The notes: generated by a model not told the origin, from the letters alone. A stretch of 38,538 nt of DNA from Fusobacteriaceae bacterium (GCA_031272945.1 JAISST010000007.1:1-38538); one strand, 5' to 3'; shown: positions 1 through 10,435, counted from the stretch's first letter. Program-made: numbers and translations.

Positions 1-2931
1 ATCCGGAGCATCAAAGATGATAAAGAGACGGAGTTTATCGCCTCCAAAGAGTTTGTATCGACGGAGGAGCCCTATGTCATTGATTATGTTCCCGAAGAGG
101 AGGGGGAATACTATCTCGAGGTGACGGATCTCGAGACAAATCAGACAACGGGAACGTCCTTCTACGCCTCGGATTGGACGAACCCCGCCGACGTCGTCCG
201 CCTGAACGGCCTCAAGATTTCCGCCGACAAAGCGAAATATACTTCCGCCGATACGGCCGTCGTCTCCTTTGAGGGAATCCGGGGCGCAAAAGCGCTTATT
301 GCCCTGGAGAAAAACGGAAAGATTGTCAGCCGAAAGATCCGGGATATCGGCGAAGAACTCGTAAAAGAAGAAATCGAGCTCGACAAATCCATGGTTCCCA
401 ATCTCTATGTCCATGTATCTTTGCTCCAGAACTATGACAAGAAGAACGACCGTTCCCTGAGATTATACGGCGCCGTACCTCTGTTGATTGAGGACGAGGA
501 TACAAAGCTCCATATCAGTCTCGAAACGCCGGAATCCATCCGACCCCAGGAGACATTTTCCGTAAAAGTCAAAAGCGACAAGAACAGGAAAATGGAATAT
601 GCCGTCGCTGTGGTGGACGAAGGGTTGCTGGATCTGACGACCTTCAAGACCCCTGATCCCTGGACGTTCTTTTACCAGAAACTGGCTTCCAGAGTGGAAC
701 TGTTCGACAACTATGACAGCATTATGGAAAAACCCTTCGGGGAGATTCATCAAATCCTGCAAGTGGGCGGCGAACTTCTGGAAAGAATGGCAATGCCCGC
801 CGCCAGGCGCGGCGCCGATCTCGGTTTTGAGGACGCCGAGCGCTTCAAACCCGTCTCCCTGTGGCAGGGAACCCTGGTGACGAACGAGAAGGGCGAGGGG
901 ACTGTCGAATTTACAATGCCCAATTATATGGGCTCCGTGCGGATCATGGCCGTGGCCGCCGACGGACCCGCCTACGGCTTTGCGGAAAAAACCATGGCGG
1001 TCAAAGCCCCCGTGGTGGTTCTGGAATCTCTGCCCCGTACGCTGAAAGCGGGCGACGACTTCGTATTCCCTGTGAAAGTATTCGCTTTGGAGGAAAATAT
1101 AGGGGATATCGAAGTATATTACTCCTTTAACGGCAGAACCCAGAGCCAGGTCGTCAATCTGAAAAAAGGAGAAGAAAAGACCGTTTATTTCAGCGAGCAG
1201 ATCGAACCCGCCGTGGGTCTGAACAACGTGGCCATCGGCGTAAAAAGCGGCGTATACAACTATGAAGAGACCGTGGAAATGGCGGTCAATTCCGACGCGC
1301 TCCCGGTCTCCCGCAGCGAAAGCGCGATGATCAAAGATAACGAAACCGCAACGTTCGTCCAGAACAAGAATTATGTGAAAAATACCGTAAAAAGTTCCAT
1401 CGTCATCTCCAATACGCCTGCATTGGGGATCGATCAGAGATTGCGCTATCTCATCGCCTATCCCTACGGTTGCGTGGAACAGACCACTTCCGCCGTATTG
1501 CCCCAGCTGTTTCTGGAACGTCTGATGACAGACAAGCAGTACGACAAAAAAGAAGTGATCCAGAATATCAACGCGGGAATCAAACGGCTCGTAAACAATT
1601 TCCAGACCTCCGAGGGCGGATTCTCCTACTGGCCGGGCGAACACTACACCGATGAGTGGGGAACCGGCTACGCGGCCACATTTTTGATCCTGGCCCGGCA
1701 GCAGGGCTATTACGTCCCCGATAACGCCTACTCCAAGCTGCTGAATTATCTCAAGAAAAGGATCCGGGAGCGTAAAATTCCCGATAATTCCGGTTACGGC
1801 GCGGACACTTACTATCTGATGAGATCTTACGGGCTCTATCTGCTGGCCCTTTCGGGCAGTCCCCTGCTCAGCGAAATGAATTACACCTACGCCGGAGAAT
1901 ATGACAAGCTTAACGTCATCTCGAAGCTGTACCTGGCGGGCGCCTATCAATTGGCGGGCGAAGAAAAGACCGCCAGGGAAATTCTGGAAAAGAGCAACGC
2001 CAAAGAGAAGATTCTGGCGACAGCCGATGTCCCCGAATACTACCGCTACAGTTACGGATCCGTATTGCGGGATCTGAGCGTCTATCTCCATATCTACTAT
2101 ACGCTTTACGGTTCTTTTGATCCCGACGCGCTGGATACGGTCCTGTTGTGGCTCCGTTCAGACAGCTGGTACAATACCCAGGCCACGGCCTGGGCGCTGT
2201 TGGCTCTTTCCAATTTTGTCGAAGACAGCAGCGACAAGAACATCAAAGGCGCCGTTGTCATAGACGGGGTCGCCACAACCTATGAAGGCGTCGGCGCAAC
2301 CCGGATGACAATCCCCGAAACCGCCCGGGAAGTGAAGATCACCCCCGAAACCCCCGGCAATACCTTTGTGACCTATTATTGGGAAGGGACGCCGCTCAAT
2401 GAAAAAACGGAGAATATCGTAAAAGGTTTCACCTTGGAGCGAAAGTTTTACGATACGGAAGGAAAGACCATCAACCCGAGGGAATTGGAATCAGGGAGGA
2501 CATTCTGGCTGGAAGTGGCCGTGACCCCCACGACGGACAAGCGCTACATCAGCAAGGAAAATATGGCCCTCGTCCAGATTCTGCCCACCGGTTGGGAAAT
2601 CGAAAACACGCGGCTCAGCGGAGAACAGAATCCCCAATGGATCCGTGAAAAGCTGGGAAATATCGAGAGTTGCGCGCGTTATATGGATATCCGCGACGAC
2701 AGGATTCTTTGGTTCTTCGACTACCAGCCTTACGGAGGCGCGCAGGGAAGCGGCGTTTACCGGTTCTTTGTCAAGATCAATACCGTCACGAGAGGAACCT
2801 TCGATTTCCCCGGTACAAAGCTTGAGGCCATGTATGATTACAACTTCCAGTCCTACTTGAACGGCTATCCGGTGAGGGTCGTGGATAAGAACATGCCCGC
2901 GGTAGCGGAAAATCCCGACAGCAACAAATGA
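1..2931 (+). CDS. Alpha-2-macroglobulin family protein, C-terminal part (gene truncated by left window edge)
   Basis: Frame 1 is open from base 1 (IRSIKDDKETEF...), so the listed start at 121 is not the real one. Contains YPYGCVEQTTSAVLPQLF thioester motif and MG/TED-type sequence (VSLWQGTLVTNEKGEGTVEFTMPNYMGSVRIMAVA). Confidence 0.93.
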   Translation: MRSIKDDKETEFIASKEFVSTEEPYVIDYVPEEEGEYYLEVTDLETNQTTGTSFYASDWTNPADVVRLNGLKISADKAKYTSADTAVVSFEGIRGAKALIALEKNGKIVSRKIRDIGEELVKEEIELDKSMVPNLYVHVSLLQNYDKKNDRSLRLYGAVPLLIEDEDTKLHISLETPESIRPQETFSVKVKSDKNRKMEYAVAVVDEGLLDLTTFKTPDPWTFFYQKLASRVELFDNYDSIMEKPFGEIHQILQVGGELLERMAMPAARRGADLGFEDAERFKPVSLWQGTLVTNEKGEGTVEFTMPNYMGSVRIMAVAADGPAYGFAEKTMAVKAPVVVLESLPRTLKAGDDFVFPVKVFALEENIGDIEVYYSFNGRTQSQVVNLKKGEEKTVYFSEQIEPAVGLNNVAIGVKSGVYNYEETVEMAVNSDALPVSRSESAMIKDNETATFVQNKNYVKNTVKSSIVISNTPALGIDQRLRYLIAYPYGCVEQTTSAVLPQLFLERLMTDKQYDKKEVIQNINAGIKRLVNNFQTSEGGFSYWPGEHYTDEWGTGYAATFLILARQQGYYVPDNAYSKLLNYLKKRIRERKIPDNSGYGADTYYLMRSYGLYLLALSGSPLLSEMNYTYAGEYDKLNVISKLYLAGAYQLAGEEKTAREILEKSNAKEKILATADVPEYYRYSYGSVLRDLSVYLHIYYTLYGSFDPDALDTVLLWLRSDSWYNTQATAWALLALSNFVEDSSDKNIKGAVVIDGVATTYEGVGATRMTIPETAREVKITPETPGNTFVTYYWEGTPLNEKTENIVKGFTLERKFYDTEGKTINPRELESGRTFWLEVAVTPTTDKRYISKENMALVQILPTGWEIENTRLSGEQNPQWIREKLGNIESCARYMDIRDDRILWFFDYQPYGGAQGSGVYRFFVKINTVTRGTFDFPGTKLEAMYDYNFQSYLNGYPVRVVDKNMPAVAENPDSNK

Positions 2932-2941
2932 CAGCCAAGTT

Positions 2942-2969
2942 TTGAAAATCACCAAAAATTCAGTATAAT
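2942..2969 (+). promoter_or_regulatory. Putative sigma70-type promoter upstream of SPFH gene
   Basis: TTGAAA - 16 nt - TATAAT, followed by GGGAGGA RBS before ATG 2993. Confidence 0.65.
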
Positions 2970-2992
2970 CACAGTCAAGGGAGGAATTTAGC

Positions 2993-4348
2993 ATGGGATT
3001 GTTGAAAGCAGCGTTAGGAGCAGCCGGCGGTACGCTGGCCGATCAGTGGAAGGAGTTTTTCTACTGTGAATCCATCAGCAAGGATGTCCTTGTAACAAAA
3101 GGACAGAAGAGGATTACCGGTCGTTCGTCCAACACAAAGGGCAACGACAACATCATTTCCAGCGGCAGCGGCATCGCCGTGGCCGACGGACAATGCATGA
3201 TCATTGTCGAACAGGGAAAAGTCGTGGAGGTCTGCGCAGAACCCGGGGAATTCACATACAACGCATCCACGGAACCGAGTATTTTCGCGGGCGGTCTGAA
3301 TTTTGAAAGCATCAAAAAGACCTTTGCCACCATCGGAAAACGCTTCACCTACGGCGGGGACACCGGCAAAGACCAGAGGGTCTACTATTTCAACACAAAG
3401 GAAATCATCGACAACAAATTCGGTACGGCAACGCCGATCCCTTTCCGGGTCGTAGACGCAAAAATCGGCCTTGACATCGACGTTTCGGTCCGCTGCAACG
3501 GCATATTCACATTTAAAATCGTGGATCCGCTGCTGTTCTATACAAACGTAAGCGGCAACGTGCAGAATGAATACGTGAAAGAAGAAATCGCCGATACGCT
3601 GAAATCCGATATTTTGACATATCTGGCCCCCGCTTTTTCAGCCATCTCCGATCTGGGGATCCGGCCGAACCAACTGGCCGCACAGAACATCGCCATCAGG
3701 GACGCGCTGAAATTGCAGCTTTCCCCCGAATGGTCCGACAGAAGAGGTCTCGAGATCGTCAACATCTCCTTCAATTCCGTGACGATTCCCAAGGAAGATG
3801 AGGATCTGATCAAACAGGCCCAGCGGGCAGCCATGCTGCAAAATCCCAATTACGCGGCGGCGACCATTGCCGCGGCGCAAAGCGACGCCATGCGGGCTGC
3901 CGCCTCCAATCCCAACGGGTCCATGGGGGCCTTTGTGGGCATGGGAATGGCTCAGGGCGTAGGCGGCATGAACGCCGGAGAGTTATTTAAAATGGGCGCG
4001 GCGCAAACCGCGGCTGCCCAGGGAGGAGCAGCGCCGGCGGTCGGAGGCGCGGCCGCGGCATCGTCGGGTTGGACTTGCCCGGCCTGCGGCACAGCGGGAA
4101 ATACCGGTAAATTCTGTCTCAATTGCGGAAAACCGAAGCCGGAGCCGACACAGGGCTGGACATGCCCCAAATGCGGAACGGTAAACCAAGGGAATTTCTG
4201 TATCAACTGCGGAGAAAAACGCCCGGCGGGCGCGCCGCTGTACAAGTGCGACAAATGCGGCTGGATTCCCACCGATCCCAAAAATCCTCCGAAATTCTGC
4301 CCCGAATGCGGAGATATTTTCGACGACAACGACAAGACAAAGGGGTAA
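2993..4348 (+). CDS. SPFH/virion-core-like protein with three C-terminal zinc ribbons
   Basis: Band-7/SPFH-like N-terminal region; C-terminus has three CxxC...CxxC ribbons (WTCPACG..FCLNCG, WTCPKCG..FCINCG, YKCDKCG..FCPECG). RBS gggagga. Confidence 0.82.
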   Translation: MGLLKAALGAAGGTLADQWKEFFYCESISKDVLVTKGQKRITGRSSNTKGNDNIISSGSGIAVADGQCMIIVEQGKVVEVCAEPGEFTYNASTEPSIFAGGLNFESIKKTFATIGKRFTYGGDTGKDQRVYYFNTKEIIDNKFGTATPIPFRVVDAKIGLDIDVSVRCNGIFTFKIVDPLLFYTNVSGNVQNEYVKEEIADTLKSDILTYLAPAFSAISDLGIRPNQLAAQNIAIRDALKLQLSPEWSDRRGLEIVNISFNSVTIPKEDEDLIKQAQRAAMLQNPNYAAATIAAAQSDAMRAAASNPNGSMGAFVGMGMAQGVGGMNAGELFKMGAAQTAAAQGGAAPAVGGAAAASSGWTCPACGTAGNTGKFCLNCGKPKPEPTQGWTCPKCGTVNQGNFCINCGEKRPAGAPLYKCDKCGWIPTDPKNPPKFCPECGDIFDDNDKTKG

Positions 4349-4372
4349 TCTTACAAAATCCGAGGTGATAAA

Positions 4373-5452
4373 ATGGGCTCCCTAATGGAATTTAAATGCC
4401 CCAATTGCGACGCATCGATTCATTTTGACAGCGGCGCGCAGAAAATGAAATGTCCCTACTGTGGTACGGAACTGGAGATCAGCGCGCTCAAAGCCTATGA
4501 CGACGTGTTGCGGAAGGAAAAACCGGCCGGGGAAAACTGGGAAAAAGAAGCGGGATCCGACTGGCAGCCGGGAGAAAAGGAGGGAATGGTCATCTATTCC
4601 TGCAAATCCTGCGGCGGGGAAATTCTGGTCGACAAGAATACGGCGGCCACGTCCTGTCCCTTTTGCGGCAATACGGTCATTATGCCGAAAGAACTGGCGG
4701 GGGATCTGCGGCCCGACTGGGTCGTCCCCTTCAAATATGACAAAAACAGCGCCAAGGAAGCCTTGCGCAGGCATATGGCCGGAAAAAAGCTCCTGCCGAA
4801 AGTATTCAAAGACGAGAATCATATCGATGAGATCAAGGGCCTCTATGTGCCTTTCTGGTTGTATGACTGCACGGCCGACGCCCATATGCGCTATCAGGGG
4901 GCAACCTACCGGAGCTGGAGCGACGGAAGTTACAATTACAGAGAGCGGCAGGTCTACGCCATTACCCGGGAAGGGACGCTGGATTTTCATAATGTGCCCG
5001 TGGACGGATCCAGCAACATGCCCGACGAACTGATGGAATCTATCGAGCCTTATGATTTCAAGGAGGCTGTGGATTTTCAGGCCGCGTATCTGGCGGGGTA
5101 TCTGGCCAGCCGTTACGACGAGGACGCAGAAACGGGCAAGGCCAAGGTCAACAAAAGGATTCAGGCCAGTACGACAGCGTCTTTTGACGCGACCGTCAGA
5201 GGATTTTCCGAAGTCACGGTCCAGAACAGGACCATCAACCTGATCCACGGAAAAGTACGTTACGCCTTGCTGCCGGTGTGGATGCTCAATACGACCTGGC
5301 GCGGCGCCCGCTACACCTTTGTGATGAACGGACAGAGCGGAAAATTCGCCGGGGACCTCCCCGTGGACCAGGGCGCCTACTGGCGCTGGTTCGGCATGTT
5401 GTTCGGAATTGTTGCGGTGGTGGCTTTTATCGCGGCCAAGATGTTTCTGTAG
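4373..5452 (+). CDS. Membrane-anchored protein with two TFIIB-like zinc ribbons
   Basis: FKCPNC..MKCPYCG and YSCKSCG..TSCPFCG ribbons; C-terminal TM helix (FGMLFGIVAVVAFIAAKMFL); RBS gaggtg. Confidence 0.75.
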   Translation: MGSLMEFKCPNCDASIHFDSGAQKMKCPYCGTELEISALKAYDDVLRKEKPAGENWEKEAGSDWQPGEKEGMVIYSCKSCGGEILVDKNTAATSCPFCGNTVIMPKELAGDLRPDWVVPFKYDKNSAKEALRRHMAGKKLLPKVFKDENHIDEIKGLYVPFWLYDCTADAHMRYQGATYRSWSDGSYNYRERQVYAITREGTLDFHNVPVDGSSNMPDELMESIEPYDFKEAVDFQAAYLAGYLASRYDEDAETGKAKVNKRIQASTTASFDATVRGFSEVTVQNRTINLIHGKVRYALLPVWMLNTTWRGARYTFVMNGQSGKFAGDLPVDQGAYWRWFGMLFGIVAVVAFIAAKMFL

Positions 5453-5464
5453 GAGGCGAAGGAT

Positions 5465-6250
5465 ATGAATAAGATGAAACTTGTGAGAAATATCATGATC
5501 GCCTTGTTGCTGGGATTGTTTTTCGGAACGGGCCTTGCGGCCGCGCCCCGGGTGGTAGACCAGGCAGGGCTTTTGAGCGCCCGGGAAGCGCAGGAGCTGC
5601 TCCGGAATCTCGATGCCGTCGCGGCAAAATATAACAATTGCGACGTGGTGATCGTCACGCTGCCTTCTTTGCAAGGAAATACCGCCGAAGCGGTTGCCGA
5701 CGACTTTTTTGACTATCAGGGTTACGGAATCGGCGCGGAGCGCAGCGGGATTCTCTTTCTGATCTGCCCCCAGGAGCGGGATTGGGCCATTTCCACAAGA
5801 GGCTACGGGATCAAAGCCTTTACAGACTGGGGAATTGATCAGATTTTTGAAAAAATGCGGAAGAATTTGTCCAATGATAATTACTACGGCGCTTTTACGA
5901 CCTATGCTTCCGAGTGCGACCGCTATCTTGCGGCCGCCGCCAAGGGAAAGCCCATCGACAAGGACAATACGTTCATGTCCGGCATCATTTCTCTTGTGGC
6001 GGGATTGATCGCCGCTCTGGGCGGGACCACGGGCATGAAAAGCCAGCTGAAAAGCATACGTCGGCAAGGAGCGGCGCAAAATTACGTACAAACCGACAGC
6101 TTGAGCCTTGCGGCCCAGAACGCTCTCTACCTTTTCAGCAATGTTTCGCGGACGCCTATTCCCAAGTCCGGCAGCAGCGGAGGAGGCGGCAGCAGCACGC
6201 ATGTGGGGTCTTCCGGCGCTACCCACGGCGGACGTTCGGGGAAATATTAG
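5465..6250 (+). CDS. TPM-domain (YgcG-like) exported protein with Gly/Ser-rich C-terminus
   Basis: Signal peptide, then PRVVDQAGLLSAREAQELLRNLD...CDVVIVTLPSLQGNTAEAVADDFFDYQGYGIG; C-terminal GSSGGGGSSTHVGSSGATHGGRSGKY; RBS aggagg. Confidence 0.8.
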   Translation: MNKMKLVRNIMIALLLGLFFGTGLAAAPRVVDQAGLLSAREAQELLRNLDAVAAKYNNCDVVIVTLPSLQGNTAEAVADDFFDYQGYGIGAERSGILFLICPQERDWAISTRGYGIKAFTDWGIDQIFEKMRKNLSNDNYYGAFTTYASECDRYLAAAAKGKPIDKDNTFMSGIISLVAGLIAALGGTTGMKSQLKSIRRQGAAQNYVQTDSLSLAAQNALYLFSNVSRTPIPKSGSSGGGGSSTHVGSSGATHGGRSGKY

Positions 6251-6253
6251 CAA

Positions 6254-8557
6254 ATGCTGAAATCCAAAAAACAAGTTCATTTCTTGTGTATGGCGATCAT
6301 TGCCGGAATTGCCGGATTTCTGTTTCTTGAAATCCGGACGCTTTGGTTGCGTTACGATATCCCGGCGCTGCTGAAAAACGTGGAACATTCCTACAGTCCC
6401 GCGCTCCTGGATAAAAATGACAGGATTCTTTCGGTGCAATTGAATGAAAAACAGCAGTGGCATATCAAAAGCCCGGAGAATGTTCCGGAAAACCTCAAGG
6501 CGGCTGTTTTGACCTATGAGGATAAAAATTTTTACCGGCATAGAGGGGTCGATATCCCGGCGCTTTTGCGGGCTCTCCGGAACAATTGGACCGGCCGCAG
6601 AAAAAGCGGCGCCAGCACCATCACCATGCAGGTGGTCAAGGTTCTTTCCCCCGGAAAACGGACCTATCTCAACAAAATCAAAGAAATCATCGCGGCGGTC
6701 AAACTGGACGCCTCTCTTACCAAGGATGAAATTCTGTCCCTTTATCTCAACAACGCCCCCTACGGGGGAAATATCACAGGTTACGGGACCGCTTCCCGCC
6801 TGTATTTTGAAAAAAGTCCCGGGGAACTTTCCTGGGGGGAGGCGGCTCTTCTGGCCGTCCTCCCCAACGCGCCCGGACTCATCAATGTGGAAAAAAATAG
6901 GGACTTGCTGCTTTCCAAACGAAACGACCTCCTGAAGCGTCTCCACGGGAAGGGCTTGATCCGGGAAAACCTGTATCAGTTGTCTTTGCGGGAGCCTCTC
7001 CCTGAAAAAATTCATCCTTTTCCGCGCATAGCGCCCCATCTGCTTCGAAGGTTGACGGAAAACGCGGACGAAAGGATGTTGCGCAGCACGATTGACGGGT
7101 ATTTGCAACAGCGATTGGAAGAGGTCTGCCGGACGTACGCGGATTTTATGAAGAATGAGGGGATCGCAAACCTCGCTCTGCTGGTGATCGAAAATCAGAC
7201 CCGGGCGGTAAGAGCCTATGTGGGGTCTCAGGATTTTCTCGATTTTGCCAATCACGGACAGGTGGACGGCATCACCGCAAGGCGTTCCCCGGGATCCGTT
7301 CTGAAGCCTTTTCTCTATGCCCTCGCCATGGACGCGGGGCTTGTGGCGCCCCAGTCCCTGCTCCCCGACGTCCCCCTGTATTTTTCAAATTTCAAGCCCA
7401 GAAACGCCAACGCGCGCTACAATGGTATGATCCAGATCCGCCTCGCGCTGATTCGTTCGCTGAATATTCCTTTTGTGCGTCTTCTGGAAGAATACGGCTA
7501 TGAGCGCTTTTACTATTTTTTGAAGAACGCACTGGGATTTGGGGAAAATGACCCCGACCGCTACGGACTTTCCCTGATTTTGGGGACGAAAGAGTTCTCC
7601 ATGGAAGATATGGGCGTTCTGTACGCCGGGTTGGCCGATTACGGAAATTTTCAGCCTCTCCGCTACTTGCGAAACCGCGAGAAAGATTCCCCGGCGGCGC
7701 GGCGGCTGATCTCCCCGGGCGCGGCGTGGCTGACATTACAGACCATCAAAGAGCTCGAACGTCCCGGTTATGAGAATTTTTACAAATGGAAGAATCCGAT
7801 TTCCTGGAAAACCGGAACGAGCTACGGGAGAAAAGACGGTTGGGCCTGCGGCGTTACGCCCGAGTATACGGTCATTGTCTGGACGGGGAATTTTACGGGT
7901 AAGGGCAATCCGAACCTCTCGGGGATTGTTTCGGGCGGCAGACTGCTCTTTAATGTCTTCAACGAATTGGTTTTGAAATACGCCGAATTCAAAACGCCGC
8001 CGGATTTGAAAAAAGTGGAAGTCGACGCGCGCACAGGCTACCGTCCGGCATGGCCCGGAATGAACGTCAAAGAAATCGACTATCCGGCGGATGCCCTGCC
8101 GCTGAAAGCGTCCCCTTACTACAAAAAAATTTACGTCAACGCCGCCGGAGAAGAAATTGATTCCCGGGATCCCGCTTTTGCCGAACGCAGAGAAAAAATC
8201 GCGCCGAATTATCCTCTGGAGGTCATCAATTACCTGATCCGGGAAAATATCGAGACGGACCATATTTTTGACCCGGGATTGAAAAATACGCCGACGCTGA
8301 AAATCCTGTACCCGGCTGAAAACGCGACAATCCTTTTGCCGAGGGATTTCGACGGAGAAAAGGAATTGATCGTCAAAATCGCCAATATCAAAGAACAGGA
8401 CGTCTACTGGTATCTGGACAATCGCTTTTTGGGTGTGGACAGCGTTTACGAAAAGCGGATCAAAACCCTCAGCGGAACCCATACCTTGACGATCATGGGC
8501 GAAAACGGGGAAATACGAAAAACAAGATTTACGATCAAAAGAACGACGGACCAGTAA
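6254..8557 (+). CDS. pbpC: Penicillin-binding protein 1C (transglycosylase/transpeptidase)
   Basis: GT51 motifs (TYEDKNFYRHRGVD, SGASTITMQVVK), transpeptidase SVLK and KTGTS motifs, C-terminal Ig-like BiPBP_C-type tail. Confidence 0.9.
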   Translation: MLKSKKQVHFLCMAIIAGIAGFLFLEIRTLWLRYDIPALLKNVEHSYSPALLDKNDRILSVQLNEKQQWHIKSPENVPENLKAAVLTYEDKNFYRHRGVDIPALLRALRNNWTGRRKSGASTITMQVVKVLSPGKRTYLNKIKEIIAAVKLDASLTKDEILSLYLNNAPYGGNITGYGTASRLYFEKSPGELSWGEAALLAVLPNAPGLINVEKNRDLLLSKRNDLLKRLHGKGLIRENLYQLSLREPLPEKIHPFPRIAPHLLRRLTENADERMLRSTIDGYLQQRLEEVCRTYADFMKNEGIANLALLVIENQTRAVRAYVGSQDFLDFANHGQVDGITARRSPGSVLKPFLYALAMDAGLVAPQSLLPDVPLYFSNFKPRNANARYNGMIQIRLALIRSLNIPFVRLLEEYGYERFYYFLKNALGFGENDPDRYGLSLILGTKEFSMEDMGVLYAGLADYGNFQPLRYLRNREKDSPAARRLISPGAAWLTLQTIKELERPGYENFYKWKNPISWKTGTSYGRKDGWACGVTPEYTVIVWTGNFTGKGNPNLSGIVSGGRLLFNVFNELVLKYAEFKTPPDLKKVEVDARTGYRPAWPGMNVKEIDYPADALPLKASPYYKKIYVNAAGEEIDSRDPAFAERREKIAPNYPLEVINYLIRENIETDHIFDPGLKNTPTLKILYPAENATILLPRDFDGEKELIVKIANIKEQDVYWYLDNRFLGVDSVYEKRIKTLSGTHTLTIMGENGEIRKTRFTIKRTTDQ

Positions 8558-8592
8558 TCCGTACAGTAGAATCAATAATGAAAAGGAAAACC

Positions 8593-9756
8593 ATGACGGA
8601 ATTATTTATCGCAAAAAAATATATCACGGAGCGTAAACGACAGAGCGTGATCTCCATCGTGGGCATAGCGCTGGGCGTGGCGGTACTGACGGTATCCATT
8701 GCCATCGCCAACGGTCTCAACCAGAATATGATCCGCAATATCCTGTCGGTCACAAGCCATATTTTTATAGGAAACTACGGCAGAATAGAGGATTACCGTG
8801 AGCTCTCCACGGCCGTGGAGGCCTTGCCGGGCGTCAAAGGCGCCGTTCCCGCCATTGAGACCCAGGGCATTATCAAGCACCAGGGCCCCTATGGACTCTA
8901 TATCGCGGGGGTCCGTCTCGAGGGATACGCCCTTGACAAAATCGGGCGGGCCATGGATTTTGACGCGAAAATTGTCGAAGGGGAGATTCTGCCGGACAAG
9001 ATCGACGGACTCCTGATCGGAAAGGAGCTGCAAAAGATTACCGGCGCCGTGCTGGGAGACGAGGTCACCGTAATTTCTTCCGAAAACAAAGAAGTGAACT
9101 TCAAGCTGACGGGAATTTTCCAGAGCGGTTATTACGATTATGATGTGAATATGGTGATCTTGCCTCTGCAAGCCGTACAGTATCTCATGCAAAGCGGAGA
9201 CGCGGCCAACAAGATCAATATCATGCTCGAAAATCCCTACAAAGCGGAGCAAATCCGGATGGAAATCGAGGGAATTACCGGAAAAAAAGCCGTGACTTGG
9301 GGCGAGGTCAACAAAAACCTGCTGCAGGCTCTCTCGCTGGAGAAAACGGTCATGATCCTGGTCTTTTCTCTGATTGTGATCATAGCGGGCTTTGTGGTCT
9401 GGGTTACGTTGAACAACCTCGTCCGGGAAAAAATACGGGATATCGGGATATTGCGAGCCATGGGCTATTCCAGGGGCCGCGTCGTCAAAATTTTTCTGTT
9501 GCAGGGGATCGTCCTGGGGATTCTGGGTATTCTCGCGGGACTGGGACTGTCCCGGGCCGTGATTTATTATCTGCAAAACTACAATCTCGCCTTTGTGACT
9601 TCCGTTTATTATCTGACAAAAGTCCCGGTGGAAATTTCCACAAAGGAAGTCCTCTGTATCACGGGAGCCAATCTGGTCGTAATCCTTCTTTCCAGTATCT
9701 TTCCGGCCCGACGGGCAGGCAAGCTGGAAACCGTGGAGGCGTTGCGCTATGAGTGA
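8593..9756 (+). CDS. LolC/LolE (FtsX-like) ABC transporter permease
   Basis: N-terminal FIAKKYITERKRQSVISIVGIALGVAVLTVSIAIANGL and C-terminal FtsX-type TM region with RDIGILRAMGYSRGRVVKIFLLQG. ATG 8593 has AAGGA upstream; ATG 8578 is the alternative. Confidence 0.87.
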   Translation: MTELFIAKKYITERKRQSVISIVGIALGVAVLTVSIAIANGLNQNMIRNILSVTSHIFIGNYGRIEDYRELSTAVEALPGVKGAVPAIETQGIIKHQGPYGLYIAGVRLEGYALDKIGRAMDFDAKIVEGEILPDKIDGLLIGKELQKITGAVLGDEVTVISSENKEVNFKLTGIFQSGYYDYDVNMVILPLQAVQYLMQSGDAANKINIMLENPYKAEQIRMEIEGITGKKAVTWGEVNKNLLQALSLEKTVMILVFSLIVIIAGFVVWVTLNNLVREKIRDIGILRAMGYSRGRVVKIFLLQGIVLGILGILAGLGLSRAVIYYLQNYNLAFVTSVYYLTKVPVEISTKEVLCITGANLVVILLSSIFPARRAGKLETVEALRYE

Positions 9757-10435
9757 ACTGCTGTGTCTCGAAAGCATCCGGAAAAACTACCGGACAAAGA
9801 CCGACGAATTGCATATTCTGCGGGATCTGGATTTTTCGGTCGAAGCCGGGGAGTTCGCCGCCGTATTGGGACGATCGGGATCCGGTAAATCAACGCTTTT
9901 GAATATCATGGGCCTCCTGGACAAACCCGACGGCGGAAAGATTTATTTTGAAGGAAAAGAAATTACGGAACGCCGCGAAAAAGAAATAGACAGCCTGAAA
10001 AATCAATTTTTGGGCTTTGTGTTCCAGTTCAACCATTTGCTGCCGGAATTTACAGCTTTGGAAAATGTGCTACTGCCGGCTTTGGCTTCTCCGAAAACCA
10101 AACGGGGCGACGCGCTGGACAGGGCGCAATTTCTGCTGACCCGGATGGAATTGGGGGATCGTCTGCAACACAAGCCCAACCAACTCTCGGGAGGGGAAAA
10201 GCAGCGCGTGGCAATTGCCCGGGCCCTGATGAACAACCCCAAAATCCTGCTGGCCGACGAACCCACGGGCAATCTCGACGAAGAGACCAGCGAAACGATT
10301 TTTAAACTGTTTCTTGATTTAAACAGAGAATTGGGACAGACCCTGGTCGTCGTGACCCATTCGCGGGATTTGGCCCGCTTGGCTGACAGGCGCTATTCCC
10401 TGAAAAAAGGAATCCTGACGACGGAAACGGACTGA
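9749..10435 (+). CDS. lolD: LolD-type ABC transporter ATP-binding protein
   Basis: Walker A GRSGSGKST, signature LSGGEKQRVAIARAL, Walker B ILLADEPTGNLD; overlaps upstream permease gene by 8 nt. Confidence 0.88.
   Translation: MSELLCLESIRKNYRTKTDELHILRDLDFSVEAGEFAAVLGRSGSGKSTLLNIMGLLDKPDGGKIYFEGKEITERREKEIDSLKNQFLGFVFQFNHLLPEFTALENVLLPALASPKTKRGDALDRAQFLLTRMELGDRLQHKPNQLSGGEKQRVAIARALMNNPKILLADEPTGNLDEETSETIFKLFLDLNRELGQTLVVVTHSRDLARLADRRYSLKKGILTTETD

Noticed and set aside
463-2091. 542-aa antisense ORF opposite the A2M gene
   Set aside because: Opposite a strongly supported A2M frame; shadow ORF.
4382-7255. 957-aa antisense ORF (minus) spanning the zinc-ribbon TM, TPM and pbpC genes
   Set aside because: Lies opposite three well-supported genes with clear motifs and RBSs; its composition (rich in H, R, G, F) is typical of a shadow frame, and no recognisable domain was seen.
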